Assembly (NCBI GenBank): GCA_002291875.1
Contig: DBAV01000173.1
Location: 1 to 8,048, forward strand
Length of the DNA: 8,048 bases
Direction of reading: 5' to 3'
From: Hyphomonadaceae bacterium UBA1001
GTDB taxonomy: Bacteria; Pseudomonadota; Alphaproteobacteria; Caulobacterales; Aquidulcibacteraceae
Shown: piece after piece, positions 7,888 through 8,048 of the stretch
Numbering within the stretch: the stretch's first letter is position 1
Layout: the number at the start of each line of letters is the position of its first letter
Notes under the pieces: model-generated
Databases searched by the model: none
What the model was told of the DNA's origin: nothing
The model's input: the letters and a program-made list of their open reading frames with translations, nothing else
Translations under genes and position numbers: made by a program

Positions 7888-8048
7888 ACCTTCTCCTCGG
7901 GGAGAAGGTCATGTTTTGCCATGCAAAACATGGGTTGAGGGGCCGGCGCAAGGTTGGGGATTCAGGCTCGCTCGGGACTTGGTTTTCCGCACGACCGGCG
8001 ACCCACTCAACCCGGTTTTTGCAAGCAAAAACCGACCTTCTCGCCCGC
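7888..8048. repeat. Composite palindromic intergenic repeat
   Basis: The stretch opens with a 9-bp hairpin, ACCTTCTCC (7888-7896) with GGAGAAGGT (7901-7909) around TCGG. Two inverted half-elements follow, 7902-7939 and 8006-8042. Each reads GAGAAGGTC, then a 10-bp hairpin, then GGGTTGAG (the right one on the opposite strand). The hairpins are CATGTTTTGC/GCAAAACATG (7910-7932) and CGGTTTTTGC/GCAAAAACCG (8013-8034). About 66 unrelated bases separate the halves. The design recalls the REP/BIME class of dispersed bacterial palindromes. It is cut by the window edge, where a second ACCTTCTC arm has just begun. No coding frame is supported here. Confidence 0.8.

Noticed and set aside
7745..7951. Minus-strand 68-codon frame at the right end
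   Set aside because: It runs through the palindromic repeat and antisense to the MAPEG gene, with an Arg/Pro-rich translation and no support.
7864..8048. CRISPR array
   Set aside because: The repeated units are inverted and palindromic, only two are present, and there is no regular spacer-repeat alternation in direct orientation.

Overview
This is a GC-rich stretch of bacterial chromosome. The codon use and protein families (an RpoHII-type sigma factor, a Tat-exported PhoD phosphatase, a TonB-dependent receptor and an RluD pseudouridine synthase) suggest an alphaproteobacterium. The Caulobacterales/Brevundimonas/Hyphomonadaceae area is my best guess, but this rests on remembered family resemblance and not on a search. 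Strong GC skew at third codon positions leaves long open frames on the strand opposite nearly every gene; I treat these as shadows.

Layout, left to right. Positions 1-143 hold no gene I can support, only a bulged hairpin downstream of phoD. A minus-strand pair follows: a TonB-dependent outer-membrane receptor (2123-4531) and, downstream of it, a Tat-secreted PhoD-type phosphatase (144-2009). A hairpin plus T-run terminator and a 15-bp palindrome separate the two. Upstream of the receptor lies an array of four 7-bp blocks at exact 11-bp spacing that resembles a double Pho box. The pair therefore looks like a phosphate-scavenging unit: the phosphatase releases phosphate from organic esters and the receptor imports a substrate or product.

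Divergent from the receptor is rluD (about 4673-5767, plus strand), a 23S rRNA pseudouridine synthase with an S4 domain. It is followed by about 300 bases of non-coding DNA that is GC-rich at first and then noticeably more AT-rich and hairpin-forming. This leads into a small gene for an unrecognised 69-residue acidic protein (6069-6278).

That gene converges on rpoH2 (6328-7212, minus), with two perfect hairpins between them. Upstream of rpoH2 is a TGATCC-N18-TAGGG element resembling the RpoE (ECF sigma)-type promoter known for rpoHII in Rhodobacter. A small MAPEG-family membrane protein gene (7417-7845) is transcribed divergently. The rpoH2/MAPEG arrangement suggests oxidative-stress or glutathione-linked defence.

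The right end (7864-8048) is a composite palindromic repeat: two inverted half-elements, each with a 10-bp hairpin. The stems differ at three positions but keep their pairing, and the element appears to run past the window edge.
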